A stretch of DNA of 64,000 nt from Hyphomicrobiales bacterium (lineage in GTDB: Bacteria; Pseudomonadota; Alphaproteobacteria; Rhizobiales; Rhizobiaceae), in contig JAFKJU010000007.1 of NCBI GenBank assembly GCA_017305935.1, positions 248,001 through 312,000 of the forward strand. Direction: 5' to 3'. The translations under genes and the position numbers were made by a program. This document shows, in pieces, positions 48,416-57,485 of the stretch (its first letter is position 1; each line of letters opens with the position of its first letter). Under the pieces are notes generated by a model. The model worked only from the letters and a program-made list of their open reading frames with translations, was not told where the DNA came from and ran no database searches.

Positions 48416-49390
48416 ATGGCACGACTGATCGACATCGAGAACCGGCCGGACGAGGCCATCGCCGCCGCCGTCTCGGCGCTGGCGGACGGGTTTCCCATCG
48501 GCCTGCCGACCGAGACCGTCTACGGGCTTGCCGCCGACGCCACCAACCCTCAAGCGATCACCCGCATCTACGAGACCAAGGGCCGGCCGCGCTTCAATCC
48601 ACTGATCTGCCATGTGGCGACGCTCGAGATGGCCGAACGTCACGCCGTGTTCGATCCGCTGTCGCGGCGGCTGGCGGAGGCCTTCTGGCCCGGGCCGTTG
48701 ACGCTTGTCCTGCCGCGCCGGCCTGAAAGCCCGATCCATGACCTCGCCAGCGCCGGGCTCGACACCATCGGGCTGCGCTGCCCGCGCGGCTTTGCCGGCG
48801 CCGTCATCGCCGCCTTCGGCCGGCCGCTCGCCGCCCCCAGCGCCAATACGTCCGGCAAGATCAGCCCGACCAGTGCGGCCCATGTCGCCGCCGATCTCGG
48901 GGAAAAGATCCCGCTGATCCTCGACGGCGGCCCGGCCGGCGTCGGCGTCGAATCGACCATCGTCAAGGTCGAGGGCGACCGGCTGCGGCTGTTGCGCCCC
49001 GGCGGCGTGGCGGCGGAGGAGATCGAGGCCGCCGCCGGCCGGCCGCTCATCCGTCCCGCCGCCTCCGGCGCGACCATCGAGGCGCCAGGCATGCTCGCCT
49101 CGCATTATGCGCCGGGCGCGGCCATGCGGCTCGATGCGGCCGCCGTCTCGCCGGGCGAGGCGCTGATCCGCTTCGCCGGTGCGGCCGTTGCCGGCGAGGC
49201 CGATGCTGTCGCCGTCTTCGATCTCAGCCCTTCCGGCGATCTGGCAGAAGCCGCCGCCAACCTGTTCGATTTCATGAAGAAGGCGGACGCGACGGGGGCA
49301 ACCGCAATCGCCGTCACCGCGATCCCGCGGACGGGGCTTGGCGAAGCGATCAACGACCGCCTCGCCCGCGCCGCCGCCCCCCGTCCCTGA
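48416..49390 (+). CDS. L-threonylcarbamoyladenylate synthase (Sua5/TsaC type)
   Basis: A 324-residue YrdC-domain protein, making threonylcarbamoyl-AMP for the tRNA t6A37 modification. Motifs are GLPTETVYGLAADATNPQAI, KGRPRFNPLICHV, FWPGPLTLVL and GLRCPRG, then APSANTSGKISPT and the C-terminal Sua5 domain (about 215-324, with PGMLASHYAPGA). The two-domain length matches the Sua5 group. I chose the ATG at 48416; an earlier GTG lacks support. The FAD oxidoreductase gene follows 17 bases later. Confidence 0.94.
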   Translation: MARLIDIENRPDEAIAAAVSALADGFPIGLPTETVYGLAADATNPQAITRIYETKGRPRFNPLICHVATLEMAERHAVFDPLSRRLAEAFWPGPLTLVLPRRPESPIHDLASAGLDTIGLRCPRGFAGAVIAAFGRPLAAPSANTSGKISPTSAAHVAADLGEKIPLILDGGPAGVGVESTIVKVEGDRLRLLRPGGVAAEEIEAAAGRPLIRPAASGATIEAPGMLASHYAPGAAMRLDAAAVSPGEALIRFAGAAVAGEADAVAVFDLSPSGDLAEAAANLFDFMKKADATGATAIAVTAIPRTGLGEAINDRLARAAAPRP

Positions 49391-49407
49391 CCCCCGGAAG
49401 TAGACCC

Positions 49408-50832
49408 ATGTCCGACGCCTCCGCTCTTCTCGACCGTTTCGCCGCCATCGTCGGCGACCGCCATGCCGTGCGCGACCAGCAGGAGATCGCGCCGCATCTG
49501 GTGGAAAGCCGGGGGCTCTACCGGGGCGCGTCGCCGCTTCTTCTAAAACCCGGCAGCACCGAGGAGGTCTCGGCCATCCTGGCGCTGGCCAGCGAGACCG
49601 GCACGCCGATCGTGCCGCAGGGCGGCAATACCGGCCATGTCGGCGGGCAGACGCCGCGCGAGGGCGGCCACGATCTCATCCTGTCGCTGGAGCGGCTGAA
49701 CCGTATCCGCGACGTCGATCCGGTCGCCAATATCCTCGTGGCCGAAGCCGGCTGCATTCTCGACGACGTCCACAGGGCGGCGGGGGATGTCGGACGGCTG
49801 TTTCCGCTGTCGCTCGCTTCGCAAGGGTCCTGCCGCATCGGCGGCAATCTCTCCACCAATGCCGGCGGCACCGCCGTGCTCGCCTATGGCAATATGCGCC
49901 AGCTCTGCCTCGGCCTCGAGGTCGTGCTGCCGACCGGCGAGATCTGGAACGGGCTGCGCCGCCTGAAGAAGGACAATACAGGCTACGACCTGCGCGACCT
50001 GTTCATCGGCGCCGAAGGCACGCTGGGCGTCATCACCGCCGCCGTGCTGAAGCTATTTCCGCAGCCGAAGGGGCATCAGGTCGCGTTTGCCGGCCTGAAA
50101 TCGCCGGAGGCAGCGCTCGCCCTGTTCGACCGCGCCACGCAGCGCTGCGGCGCGGCGCTGACCGGTTTCGAGCTCATGGCGCGCATCGGCATCGATTTCA
50201 CCACCCGCCATATTCCCCGCGTGCGCGACCCCCTGCCCGCCCCGCATGACTGGTATGTGCTGGTCGACATCTCCACGTCCGATTCCGCCGAGACCGCGCA
50301 GGCGATGATCGAGGCGCTGATGGCCGACGGGTACGAGGCCGGGCTGATCGAGGATGCGGTGATCGCCGGTTCCATCGCCCAGCAGCAGGCGCTCTGGCAT
50401 ATGCGCGAAAGCATGTCGGAGGCGCAGAAGCCGGAGGGCGGATCGATCAAGCACGATGTTTCCGTACCGGTCTCGCATATTCCCGCTTTCATGGAAGAGG
50501 CCGGCCGGGCCGTGCTCGCCGCCATGCCGGGCGCCCGCATCTGCGCCTTCGGGCATATGGGCGACGGCAACATCCACTACAATATTTCCCAGCCGGTCGG
50601 CGCCGACAAGCAGGCCTTCCTCGCCCGCTGGCGCGAGATCAATGCTATCGTCCACGCCATCGTGCTCGCCCATGGCGGCTCGATCTCGGCCGAGCACGGC
50701 ATCGGCCAGTTGAAGCGCGACGAACTGGCCGTCATCCGCGACGGCATCGAGATCGAGCTGATGCGCCGGGTCAAGCAGGCCTTCGACCCCGCCGGGATCA
50801 TGAACCCCGGCAAGGTCTTGGCAGCGACTTAA
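49408..50832 (+). CDS. FAD-binding oxidoreductase (GlcD / D-2-hydroxyacid dehydrogenase type)
   Basis: A 474-residue flavoprotein of the vanillyl-alcohol oxidase fold. The FAD domain has PIVPQGGNTGHVGGQTPREGG, SLASQGSCRIGGNLSTNAGG and FIGAEGTLGVITAAVLKLFPQP; the C-terminal FAD-oxidase domain has HMGDGNIHYNISQP, SISAEHGIGQLKRDEL and a closing FDPAGIMNPGKV. It is typical of D-2-hydroxyglutarate or D-lactate dehydrogenases; the substrate is not fixed. Its stop overlaps the converging DUF1217 gene by 4 bases. Confidence 0.93.
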   Translation: MSDASALLDRFAAIVGDRHAVRDQQEIAPHLVESRGLYRGASPLLLKPGSTEEVSAILALASETGTPIVPQGGNTGHVGGQTPREGGHDLILSLERLNRIRDVDPVANILVAEAGCILDDVHRAAGDVGRLFPLSLASQGSCRIGGNLSTNAGGTAVLAYGNMRQLCLGLEVVLPTGEIWNGLRRLKKDNTGYDLRDLFIGAEGTLGVITAAVLKLFPQPKGHQVAFAGLKSPEAALALFDRATQRCGAALTGFELMARIGIDFTTRHIPRVRDPLPAPHDWYVLVDISTSDSAETAQAMIEALMADGYEAGLIEDAVIAGSIAQQQALWHMRESMSEAQKPEGGSIKHDVSVPVSHIPAFMEEAGRAVLAAMPGARICAFGHMGDGNIHYNISQPVGADKQAFLARWREINAIVHAIVLAHGGSISAEHGIGQLKRDELAVIRDGIEIELMRRVKQAFDPAGIMNPGKVLAAT

Positions 50833-53234
50833 TAACCGCTGCGGAGCTGGGCAATCGCCATCAGCGTATCGCCGCTGATCGAAGCACCGGAATTGCTGAA
50901 CAGGGCAAGCACCGGATTGTCCGTGCCGCCAGAATTCTTCAGGTCGTACATGACCGTGAAGCGCTGCAAGAGCTTGGCGAGCTTATCCGGATCGCTGAGT
51001 TCACTGAGCGTCATGTATTTCTCCACCAGCTTGGCCTGCTGGTCGATATCCATGTTGGCGATTTCGTCCGGCAGGCTGTAGGTGGTGCGGAAGACTTCCG
51101 CCAGCGCCGTATCGCCGAGGATGTCGTAGGCGGAGGTGATGTCTCCGGCCTTGCGCTCGAAATAGAGCGCCAGGCGCACGCCGGCATTTTCCTCGCCCTG
51201 CTGCACTTCCAGCGTCTGCTGCAGGTATTTGTGCTGGGTTTCCAGAAGCTGGCCGCGCTGCTGCACCGTGCCGGCCTCCAGACGCGTGACATTGCCCTTG
51301 GCGTCGAAATTGAAGGAGGCGGCGATCTCGGCGAAGCGGTCGTCCTTTTCCGTGTTGGCGAAGCTCTTGGGGTCGTTGAGATCGGAGGCGAAAATCTTCT
51401 TCAGGTAATCGTCGGTGACGGTCTTCGGGTCGATGCCCTTGGCAGTCAGAACCACGTTCATCAGCTTGCGATCGGCCAGCAATTCGCTGACGCTGTCGAT
51501 CTTGCCGATATTGTCCTGGTAATACTGCGCCTCCGATTCCGCCGTCTTGCGCAACGCGTCCTTCTCGCTGGACGAGGCGAACTTCGTCTTGGCGATGATG
51601 TAGTCCTTGGCGATCTGGGTGATCGCCACCGTGCTCTGGACGGCGAGCGGCGTCGTCAGGTTGCCCTTGGCATCGAAGTTGAAGGCCTTGGCAAGCTGGA
51701 CATAACGATCGTCCTTCAGCGTATAGACATAACTCTTGGGATCGTTGAGGTCGCTCTTCAGCACGTTCTTGATCGTCAGCGTGCTGACCTTCGTCGGATC
51801 GAGCCCGACCGCCTTCAGGGCGAAATTATAGACCGTGGAGGTCGACATGAAGGTGTCGAGCGAGGTGACGTTGGTCAGGCCGGACTTGTACTGCTTGATC
51901 GCGGCCTCGTCGGCGGCATCGTCCTTGTCGTTATAGGCGGCCATGTAGTAGTTGGTCGTCTGCTTCGTCTGGTCGGCCGTCTGCGCCGAAACGCCGGTGT
52001 CGAGCGTGCCGTCCTGTTTGAAGTTGAAGGCGTTCATCAGCGCCAGATAGGCGTCCTTCTTCGATCCCGCCATGTTGACGTAGCTGCTGGCATTGTCCGG
52101 ATCGCGGTCGCTGGTCAGGATGTTCTCGATGGTCGAGGGCACGATGGCGTTGATGCCATAGGCGGCATTGAGGAAATCGAAGATGCGCTGGTCAAAGGGA
52201 TCGCCGAACAGCTCGTCGACGGTGCGTGCGCTCGCCACCTTCTGCTCGAAATACTGCTTGTTGAGCAGGGCGGCCGAAGGCGTCACGCGCGGATTGGCCA
52301 GCACGTAGAGCTCGTTCATCGCGCTTTTCTTGTCGGCGGTCTGCGCCGTCGAACCGCTCGGCACGGTGCCGTCGGCGGAAAAATCAAAGGCGGCGGCGAG
52401 GTCGAAGTAGTTGTTGATGGCGGCGATCGAGTTGTTGTAGCTGGTGATCTGCGATGTCCGGCCGCTGACGATGAGCTGCTGCTCGGAAATCCTGGCGTTC
52501 AGATCCGCGACGTCGGCCCCGTCCTGCTGCAATTGCGTCTGGTAATCGGCAATCTTGGTGGTGGCGTCGGAAATTTCGCTATTGGCCTGGGTGATGCGGC
52601 TGTTCAGATCGAGCAGCCGCGGCCCCCAGGTGGTGTTGACATAGCTGTTGGGATCGTCGGGATCGCTGCTCATCAGGTTGCGCACCGTCTCGCGCGACCA
52701 GCTGTTTTCGTCGATGCCGAAGACGGTGAAGACGTAGCCGCGCAAGCGGTCGTTGTTCAGGACGTCATCGACCGATTTCACGCTGTCGATGGCGATGTTG
52801 TAGTAGCGCGTCTCCTCGGCCAGCGCATCCGACTGGTTCTGGATGGTGGTGTTGTAGAGATCGACCATCTCGTCGGTCTGCACCGTCGTCTGGGCGATCG
52901 CCTTGTCTCCGCTGGAAAAGGAGAAGGCGGCGGCGAAATCGCGGTAGCGCGAATCGGTCAGGCTGTTGGCGAAACTGGAGGAATCGGTGAGATCGCTCTG
53001 CAGCACCTTCTTCATGAAGGCCTTGGCGTAAATCATGTCCTCGAGGCCGTAGGCGGTCATCGCATATTGATACAGCCGGTCGTTCTTCATGAACTCGTCC
53101 AGCGATTTCACCTTGCCGATATTGTCCTTGTAATAGGCGGCATCGCGGGCCACCTGCGCCTGATCCGCGACACGGGTGAGCGACTGTTTCAAATTGCGCA
53201 CCACCAGATTGTAGCTGAGATAGGTCGAGACCAT
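50829..53234 (-). CDS. DUF1217 protein with five repeats and an inserted coiled coil
   Basis: An 801-residue protein built from repeated DUF1217 modules. Repeats are near residues 35-106, 144-290, 326-409, 445-525 and 570-650. Each has helix, then S-x-x-x-[FL]-x-x-[DS]-x-x-[VL]-x-x-[FY]-x-x-x-A-x-G-[LI], then a SD-[LR]-x-DP-x-S-[YF]-[AV] loop and an A-x-x-F-[ND]-F end. Repeat 2 is interrupted by a polar heptad-like helix (about 206-272). The C-terminal domain (about 655-801) is helical. DUF1217 is usual in rhizobial flagellar regions. No signal peptide; start at 53234 (MVSTYLSYNLVVRNL). Confidence 0.85.
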   Translation of the reverse strand: MVSTYLSYNLVVRNLKQSLTRVADQAQVARDAAYYKDNIGKVKSLDEFMKNDRLYQYAMTAYGLEDMIYAKAFMKKVLQSDLTDSSSFANSLTDSRYRDFAAAFSFSSGDKAIAQTTVQTDEMVDLYNTTIQNQSDALAEETRYYNIAIDSVKSVDDVLNNDRLRGYVFTVFGIDENSWSRETVRNLMSSDPDDPNSYVNTTWGPRLLDLNSRITQANSEISDATTKIADYQTQLQQDGADVADLNARISEQQLIVSGRTSQITSYNNSIAAINNYFDLAAAFDFSADGTVPSGSTAQTADKKSAMNELYVLANPRVTPSAALLNKQYFEQKVASARTVDELFGDPFDQRIFDFLNAAYGINAIVPSTIENILTSDRDPDNASSYVNMAGSKKDAYLALMNAFNFKQDGTLDTGVSAQTADQTKQTTNYYMAAYNDKDDAADEAAIKQYKSGLTNVTSLDTFMSTSTVYNFALKAVGLDPTKVSTLTIKNVLKSDLNDPKSYVYTLKDDRYVQLAKAFNFDAKGNLTTPLAVQSTVAITQIAKDYIIAKTKFASSSEKDALRKTAESEAQYYQDNIGKIDSVSELLADRKLMNVVLTAKGIDPKTVTDDYLKKIFASDLNDPKSFANTEKDDRFAEIAASFNFDAKGNVTRLEAGTVQQRGQLLETQHKYLQQTLEVQQGEENAGVRLALYFERKAGDITSAYDILGDTALAEVFRTTYSLPDEIANMDIDQQAKLVEKYMTLSELSDPDKLAKLLQRFTVMYDLKNSGGTDNPVLALFSNSGASISGDTLMAIAQLRSGY

Positions 53235-53550
53235 GGGACACCTTTCGAGCCGAAGCCATTTGGATCCGGTTGTAGAAAGCCTGGCTTGCATGGGGCTTTA
53301 CGGGGCTTTCGCGTCCCTTGATGCGCAAGGGCCGCAAGCGGCCCGCGCATCAGGACGGAACAGTTTTCAGACTTTGCAAACCCTGACAGGTTCGTATTCG
53401 CTAACCATCTGACATCGCAAAGCTTTCTTAACCGCGATTTTTAAGCCGCAGGTCAAGGAGCGGCGGCTATCTTGCCCCCATCAGAGGACGAAAAGTCCCG
53501 CGGGATGCCGAACACGACGGCTCTCAAGGTATAAACAAGGGTAAGAAACG
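53235..53550. other. Divergent intergenic region between the DUF1217 and DUF6101 genes
   Basis: 316 bases without a convincing gene. It holds a 34-base imperfect hairpin (separate entry) and the probable divergent promoters. TTAACCGCGATTTTTAAG near 53429-53446 is AT-rich in a GC-rich region and could be part of a promoter or CtrA-like site, but the match is poor. Confidence 0.5.
53319..53352. other. 34-base imperfect hairpin upstream of the DUF1217 gene
   Basis: TGATGCGC (53319-53326), an AA bulge, GGGCCGC (53329-53335), AA, GCGGCCC (53338-53344) and GCGCATCA (53345-53352) pair as one long stem with a tiny tip. It lies 85 bases upstream of the DUF1217 start on the minus strand. Possibly a leader structure or a protein-binding palindrome; no family recognised. 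Confidence 0.6.
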
Positions 53551-54117
53551 ATGACGAACACGGTGATGAAGCCCGCATGGGCAGGAACGACGCTCAGGGT
53601 CGATCCGACGCGCTTTCCGCAGCAGGTGAGCCTTTCCGCCCGGACCGACAGCGGCGGCGTCACGATCACGCTCGACGAACGCGGCGCCGTGATGCGCAAG
53701 GTTCTCTCCGGCAGCGGCCTGCCGCTGTCGATCGCGCTGCCGGCCCGCGCCTTCAAGGGCGTCGCCGCCCGCGCCATCGACCATGGCAACGGCCAGGTGA
53801 CGGTGACGCTGGAGCTGCATCACGACGATCCGGATCTGTGCATTCCGCTGCTCGTCGCCCACGATCTCTGCGATATCGCCGCCGACTGGCGCAGCTGGTC
53901 GCAATTCTACAAGATCCCGATGCTGATGGTCGAAGCCGACGGCGTCGCCCGGCCGCTGGAAGATCATCTCGGCGACGTGCGCACCGATGCGGCCAAGCCG
54001 CGCCGCCGCCATTCGCATTTCGCCGCGCGCCGCCCGCGTTTCCTCGTGCGCCGCCGCACCGGCAAGCTCGGCGTCGCCATGCGCATCGAGGGACGCGAGA
54101 TCATCGCCCGCAGCTGA
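53551..54117 (+). CDS. DUF6101 family protein
   Basis: A 188-residue soluble protein resembling the DUF6101 family of Rhizobiales. It is beta-rich in the first half (VTITLDERGAVMRKVLSG, ARAIDHGNGQVTVTLELHH), has IPLLVAHDLCDIAADWRSWSQFY (residues about 105-127) and a strongly basic tail (PRRRHSHFAARRPRFLVRRR) that could bind nucleic acid or membrane. Function unknown. It starts at 53551 with AAGGGTAAG upstream, and a strong terminator follows. Confidence 0.78.
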   Translation: MTNTVMKPAWAGTTLRVDPTRFPQQVSLSARTDSGGVTITLDERGAVMRKVLSGSGLPLSIALPARAFKGVAARAIDHGNGQVTVTLELHHDDPDLCIPLLVAHDLCDIAADWRSWSQFYKIPMLMVEADGVARPLEDHLGDVRTDAAKPRRRHSHFAARRPRFLVRRRTGKLGVAMRIEGREIIARS

Positions 54118-54198
54118 CGCGTTTCCCCAACCGGCGAAGCGAACGAAAGCACGCTTCGCGCGTTATGAATGTACAGACCTCCGCGATCCACCGCGAAG

Positions 54199-54241
54199 AC
54201 GCCGTCCCCTCCCATCCCTGCGGAGGGGACGGCGTTTGTAT
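54199..54241 (+). terminator. Strong terminator between the DUF6101 and ubiA genes
   Basis: A perfect 14-base stem ACGCCGTCCCCTCC (54199-54212) with GGAGGGGACGGCGT (54222-54235), a 9-base loop and a short TTGTATTTAT tail. It sits between convergent genes and probably serves both. Confidence 0.8.
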
Positions 54242-55198
54242 TTATCCGGCGAAGGGAATGGCGAGCGTCAGCCCGAGAAACAGGATAGCCCCGACCCGGT
54301 TGTTCGACTTGAACAGGGCAAGGCAATCGGCGGGATCGTCGATGTCGAGCACGGCGATCTGCCAGACGAGCAGGATCGCGGCGGCGAGCCAGCCGAGATA
54401 GGCCGGAAACGCCGCGCCGCCGGCGATGAAGGCGATCAACAGCAGAAGCAGCGTCAGCCCATAGAGCAGGATCAGCCACCAGCGCGTCGCATCGCCGAAC
54501 AGGCGGGCGGTGGAGCGCACGCCGATCAGCGCATCGTCCTCCTTGTCCTGATGGGCATAGATCGTGTCGTAACCGATCGTCCAGGCGATCGCCGCGATGT
54601 AGAGAGCGATCGCCGCGAAGGAGATTGATCCGAAGACCGCCGACCAGCCGACCAGCGCGCCCCAGGAAAAGGCAAGTCCCAGAAAGAATTGCGGCCAGTC
54701 GGTGAAGCGTTTGGCGAAGGGATAGATCGCGACGATACCGAGCGACAGGATACCGAGAAAAATGGTGAAGCCGTTGAACTGCAACAGCACGATCAACCCG
54801 ACAAGCGCTTGCAGCAACAGGAAAATCTTCGCCTGCAGCCGGCTGACGCGACCGGAGGGCAGCGGGCGCGAGCGGGTGCGCGCCACCTGCATGTCGATAT
54901 CGTGGTCGACGATATCGTTATAGGTGCAGCCCGCACCGCGCATGGCGACCGCGCCGAGGAAGAACAGGAAGAGGTGGAAGACGAAGCGGCCGAAGGAAAA
55001 TGCGCCTTGCGCCATCGCCGCATTGCCGGCCAGCGCCGCCGACCAGAAGCAGGGCCACATCAGCAGTTGCCAGCCGATCGGCCGGTCCCAGCGGGCGAGC
55101 TGCGCATAGGGCCACAGCCAGCGCGGCAGCAGCCGGTAGACGAAATTTCCCGAGGGAGCGTCGGCGACGCGGCCGGGCGAAACGATATCGGACAGCAT
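54242..55198 (-). CDS. ubiA: 4-hydroxybenzoate octaprenyltransferase
   Basis: A 318-residue UbiA membrane enzyme that attaches the polyprenyl chain to 4-hydroxybenzoate in ubiquinone synthesis. About eight to nine helices; the two acidic metal-diphosphate motifs are NDIVDHDIDMQVARTRSRP and YDTIYAHQDKEDDALIGVRS. The start ATG is at 55198. Ubiquinone feeds electrons toward the aa3 oxidase encoded earlier in the window. Confidence 0.96.
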   Translation of the reverse strand: MLSDIVSPGRVADAPSGNFVYRLLPRWLWPYAQLARWDRPIGWQLLMWPCFWSAALAGNAAMAQGAFSFGRFVFHLFLFFLGAVAMRGAGCTYNDIVDHDIDMQVARTRSRPLPSGRVSRLQAKIFLLLQALVGLIVLLQFNGFTIFLGILSLGIVAIYPFAKRFTDWPQFFLGLAFSWGALVGWSAVFGSISFAAIALYIAAIAWTIGYDTIYAHQDKEDDALIGVRSTARLFGDATRWWLILLYGLTLLLLLIAFIAGGAAFPAYLGWLAAAILLVWQIAVLDIDDPADCLALFKSNNRVGAILFLGLTLAIPFAG

Positions 55199-55284
55199 GG
55201 GCGATTCCTGCGGCGTTCTTCGTTCAAACGCTCTACAGCATCGCCGTCAGGTTCGAAATCCCTTTTCGCCCTGGTCGCCAGCCT

Positions 55285-56094
55285 TCAGTCGAGGGTGAAG
55301 CCGAACTTGTAGGTGGCGGAGAGGCCGATCAGGAGCTGGTCGCGCGCGCCGCGTTCGCGCACCAGGCTGCTATCGGCGGAGGGGCCGGTCAGACGGCGAT
55401 ATTCGGTAAAGGCGCTGGTGGTGATCGCGTCCGTCGCCTGCCAGGTGAGCGCCGCACCTGCGCCGAGCGAATGCACGCCGCTCCCCGGCTCGTATTGGCT
55501 GAGGCCGGATTTGGCCGATTCGGCGGCATCGACGCCGTAATAGGCATCGAAGAACTTGGCGCTGGCGAGGGTGGCGCGCGGGCCGCCGGAGAGGCGCAGG
55601 GTCGGCGTGATATCGGTGAAGGCATCGACGGCGAGATCGGCGACGACGCCCTGATGGCTGCGGATACCGTGGCGGACTTCGGCGCGCGCCCGCAGCCAGT
55701 CGGTCGGATAGACCTCGACGAAACCGCCGGCCTCCAGCCCCCAGCGCACTTCGGACAGGCCGACCAGCTCGGCATCGGTGCCCTCGTCGCGCTTGGTCAC
55801 CAGCTTGCCGACGATGCCGGCGCGCACCGCGCCATTGTCGAACAGCGAGACGGACGGATTGTCGTTGCGCGAGGAAAACCGCACGGCGGGCCCGACCTTG
55901 CCGACCGAGAACATCGGCGCGAATTGCAGCTTGCGGCTGTTGGCACCCTCGAAGCGCGGCGCGGAGAAAGCAGCGCCACCCACCGACACGTACCAGTCCC
56001 CGGACCACCAGGGCCGGCCATCACCGGCACAGGCGGACGACGCCGACGAAAGCAGCACCGCCGCGGCGGCGGCGGAGGCGAAGAACCTGAGCAT
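55285..56094 (-). CDS. MipA/OmpV family outer membrane protein
   Basis: A 269-residue predicted beta-barrel. The signal peptide (MLRFFASAAAAAVLLSSASSACA) is followed by alternating strands (WYVSVGGAAFSAPRFEGA, LQFAPMFSVGKVGPAVRFSSR) and the typical aromatic C-terminal strand ending in YKFGFTLD. MipA proteins scaffold peptidoglycan enzymes, OmpV-like ones may be porins. The ATG at 56094 has AAAGGGG upstream; the longer frame adds a non-signal extension. Confidence 0.88.
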   Translation of the reverse strand: MLRFFASAAAAAVLLSSASSACAGDGRPWWSGDWYVSVGGAAFSAPRFEGANSRKLQFAPMFSVGKVGPAVRFSSRNDNPSVSLFDNGAVRAGIVGKLVTKRDEGTDAELVGLSEVRWGLEAGGFVEVYPTDWLRARAEVRHGIRSHQGVVADLAVDAFTDITPTLRLSGGPRATLASAKFFDAYYGVDAAESAKSGLSQYEPGSGVHSLGAGAALTWQATDAITTSAFTEYRRLTGPSADSSLVRERGARDQLLIGLSATYKFGFTLD

Positions 56095-56228
56095 GAGGGC
56101 ACCCCTTTGACGCAAGACAGAACCGGCCGGCGCCTCGGCCGGTGGATTTTCACGCAACCTAAACCGTGTGGCTTACCAGCCTGTTAACCAAGGGGCGTGG
56201 CGCGCACTGCGCGCACCGGTATAGGGCT

Positions 56229-57485
56229 TCAGAACGCCACCCTCTCCAGCGGCGGCCGGGTCGCCTCGAATTGCTTGAGCACGGCCTCCCGCTCCTGGAT
56301 GTAGTTACGGTTGTCGGGCGTGGCGAATTGCTGACGGGCGATCTGCATCTGGAAGACGAACAGCTCGTCCCAGCGGAAGGCGATTTCGGAGCCCGCGAGA
56401 TAGAATTCCCACATGCGGAAGAAGCGCTCGTCATAGAGCGCCACCGCCTCCGCCTTGCGGGCGACGAAGCGCTCGCGCCAGGCCCGCAGCGTCTGGGCAT
56501 AGTGCAGCGGCAGGATCTCGACATCGCGCACCAGAAGCCCCGCCTTTTCCACCGAGGGCACGACCTCGCCGACGGACGGGATATAGCCGCCAGGGAAAAT
56601 GTACTTCTCGATGAAGGGATTGGTCATGTAGCTCGGCTTGGGACGGCCGATGGAATGCAGCACCATGACGCCATCCCGCGACAGCAATTCCGCCGCCTTG
56701 CGGAAGAAGCGATCGTAATGGGTGCGGCCGACATGCTCGAACATGCCGACCGAGACGATGCGGTCGTAGGTCTGGGATTTCAGGTAGCGGTAATCCTGCA
56801 GCTCGAACCGCACGCGGTTCGACAGGCCGCGCCTGGCGGCGCGGTCGCGCGAGACCTTGAGCTGCTCTTCGCTGAGCGTGATGCCGGTGACGTCGGCGCC
56901 GACGGCTTCCGACAGATACATCGCCATGCCGCCCCAGCCGGAGCCGATTTCCAGAATGGACTGGTCGGGCTCCAGCAGCAGCTTGGCGGCGATATGCCGC
57001 TTCTTGGCGAGCTGCGCCTCGTCCAGGCTGATGCCAGGCGGATTGAAATACGCGCAGGAATACTGCCAGTCCTCGTCGAGGAACAGGTCGAACAGTTTTG
57101 CGCTCAGGTCGTAATGATGGGCGACGTTGTAGCGGTTGCGGTTGATCGGGTTGCGGGCGGCGATCTGCGACACCACCGTGCGGCCGATCAGCCGCGCCGC
57201 CATCAGGGGAGAAAACACCTCGTTGATAGTGTTGCCCTTCACCAGTTCGAGGAAATCATAGATGCTGCCCTGCTCCATGACGAAGCGGCCATCCATGAAA
57301 AGCTCGCCAAGCTTCAGCGTCGGGTCGGCGGCCAGTTCCGCCTCGGCCGCCGCGTCCGCCAGCCGGATACGCACTGCCGTCCCCCCGCCATCGCCATAGA
57401 CGACCGTTTCGCCCGAGGCATAAACGATCGTCAGGTTTCCCTTGCGGACGATGCGACCGATCAGACCACGCAAATCCAATGACAT
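56229..57485 (-). CDS. Cyclopropane-fatty-acyl-phospholipid synthase family protein
   Basis: A 418-residue SAM-dependent lipid methyltransferase. The SAM motif LEIGSGWGGMAMYLSEAVGADVTGITLS (residues about 192-219), YSCAYFNPPGISLDEAQLAKK and FIEKYIFPGGYIPS are family hallmarks, and the N-terminal region has the lipid-binding-like domain (about 1-110). It would add cyclopropane rings to membrane phospholipids, common in stationary-phase or acid stress. The ATG at 57485 has GGGGG upstream. Confidence 0.93.
   Translation of the reverse strand: MSLDLRGLIGRIVRKGNLTIVYASGETVVYGDGGGTAVRIRLADAAAEAELAADPTLKLGELFMDGRFVMEQGSIYDFLELVKGNTINEVFSPLMAARLIGRTVVSQIAARNPINRNRYNVAHHYDLSAKLFDLFLDEDWQYSCAYFNPPGISLDEAQLAKKRHIAAKLLLEPDQSILEIGSGWGGMAMYLSEAVGADVTGITLSEEQLKVSRDRAARRGLSNRVRFELQDYRYLKSQTYDRIVSVGMFEHVGRTHYDRFFRKAAELLSRDGVMVLHSIGRPKPSYMTNPFIEKYIFPGGYIPSVGEVVPSVEKAGLLVRDVEILPLHYAQTLRAWRERFVARKAEAVALYDERFFRMWEFYLAGSEIAFRWDELFVFQMQIARQQFATPDNRNYIQEREAVLKQFEATRPPLERVAF

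Noticed and set aside
51231-53321. A 696-residue open frame on the plus strand
   Set aside because: It is antisense to the repeat-containing DUF1217 gene, and its own repeats mirror those repeats.
53356-53381. GGAAC followed 17 bases later by AACC upstream of the DUF6101 gene
   Set aside because: The -10 part does not match CGTT; treated as chance.
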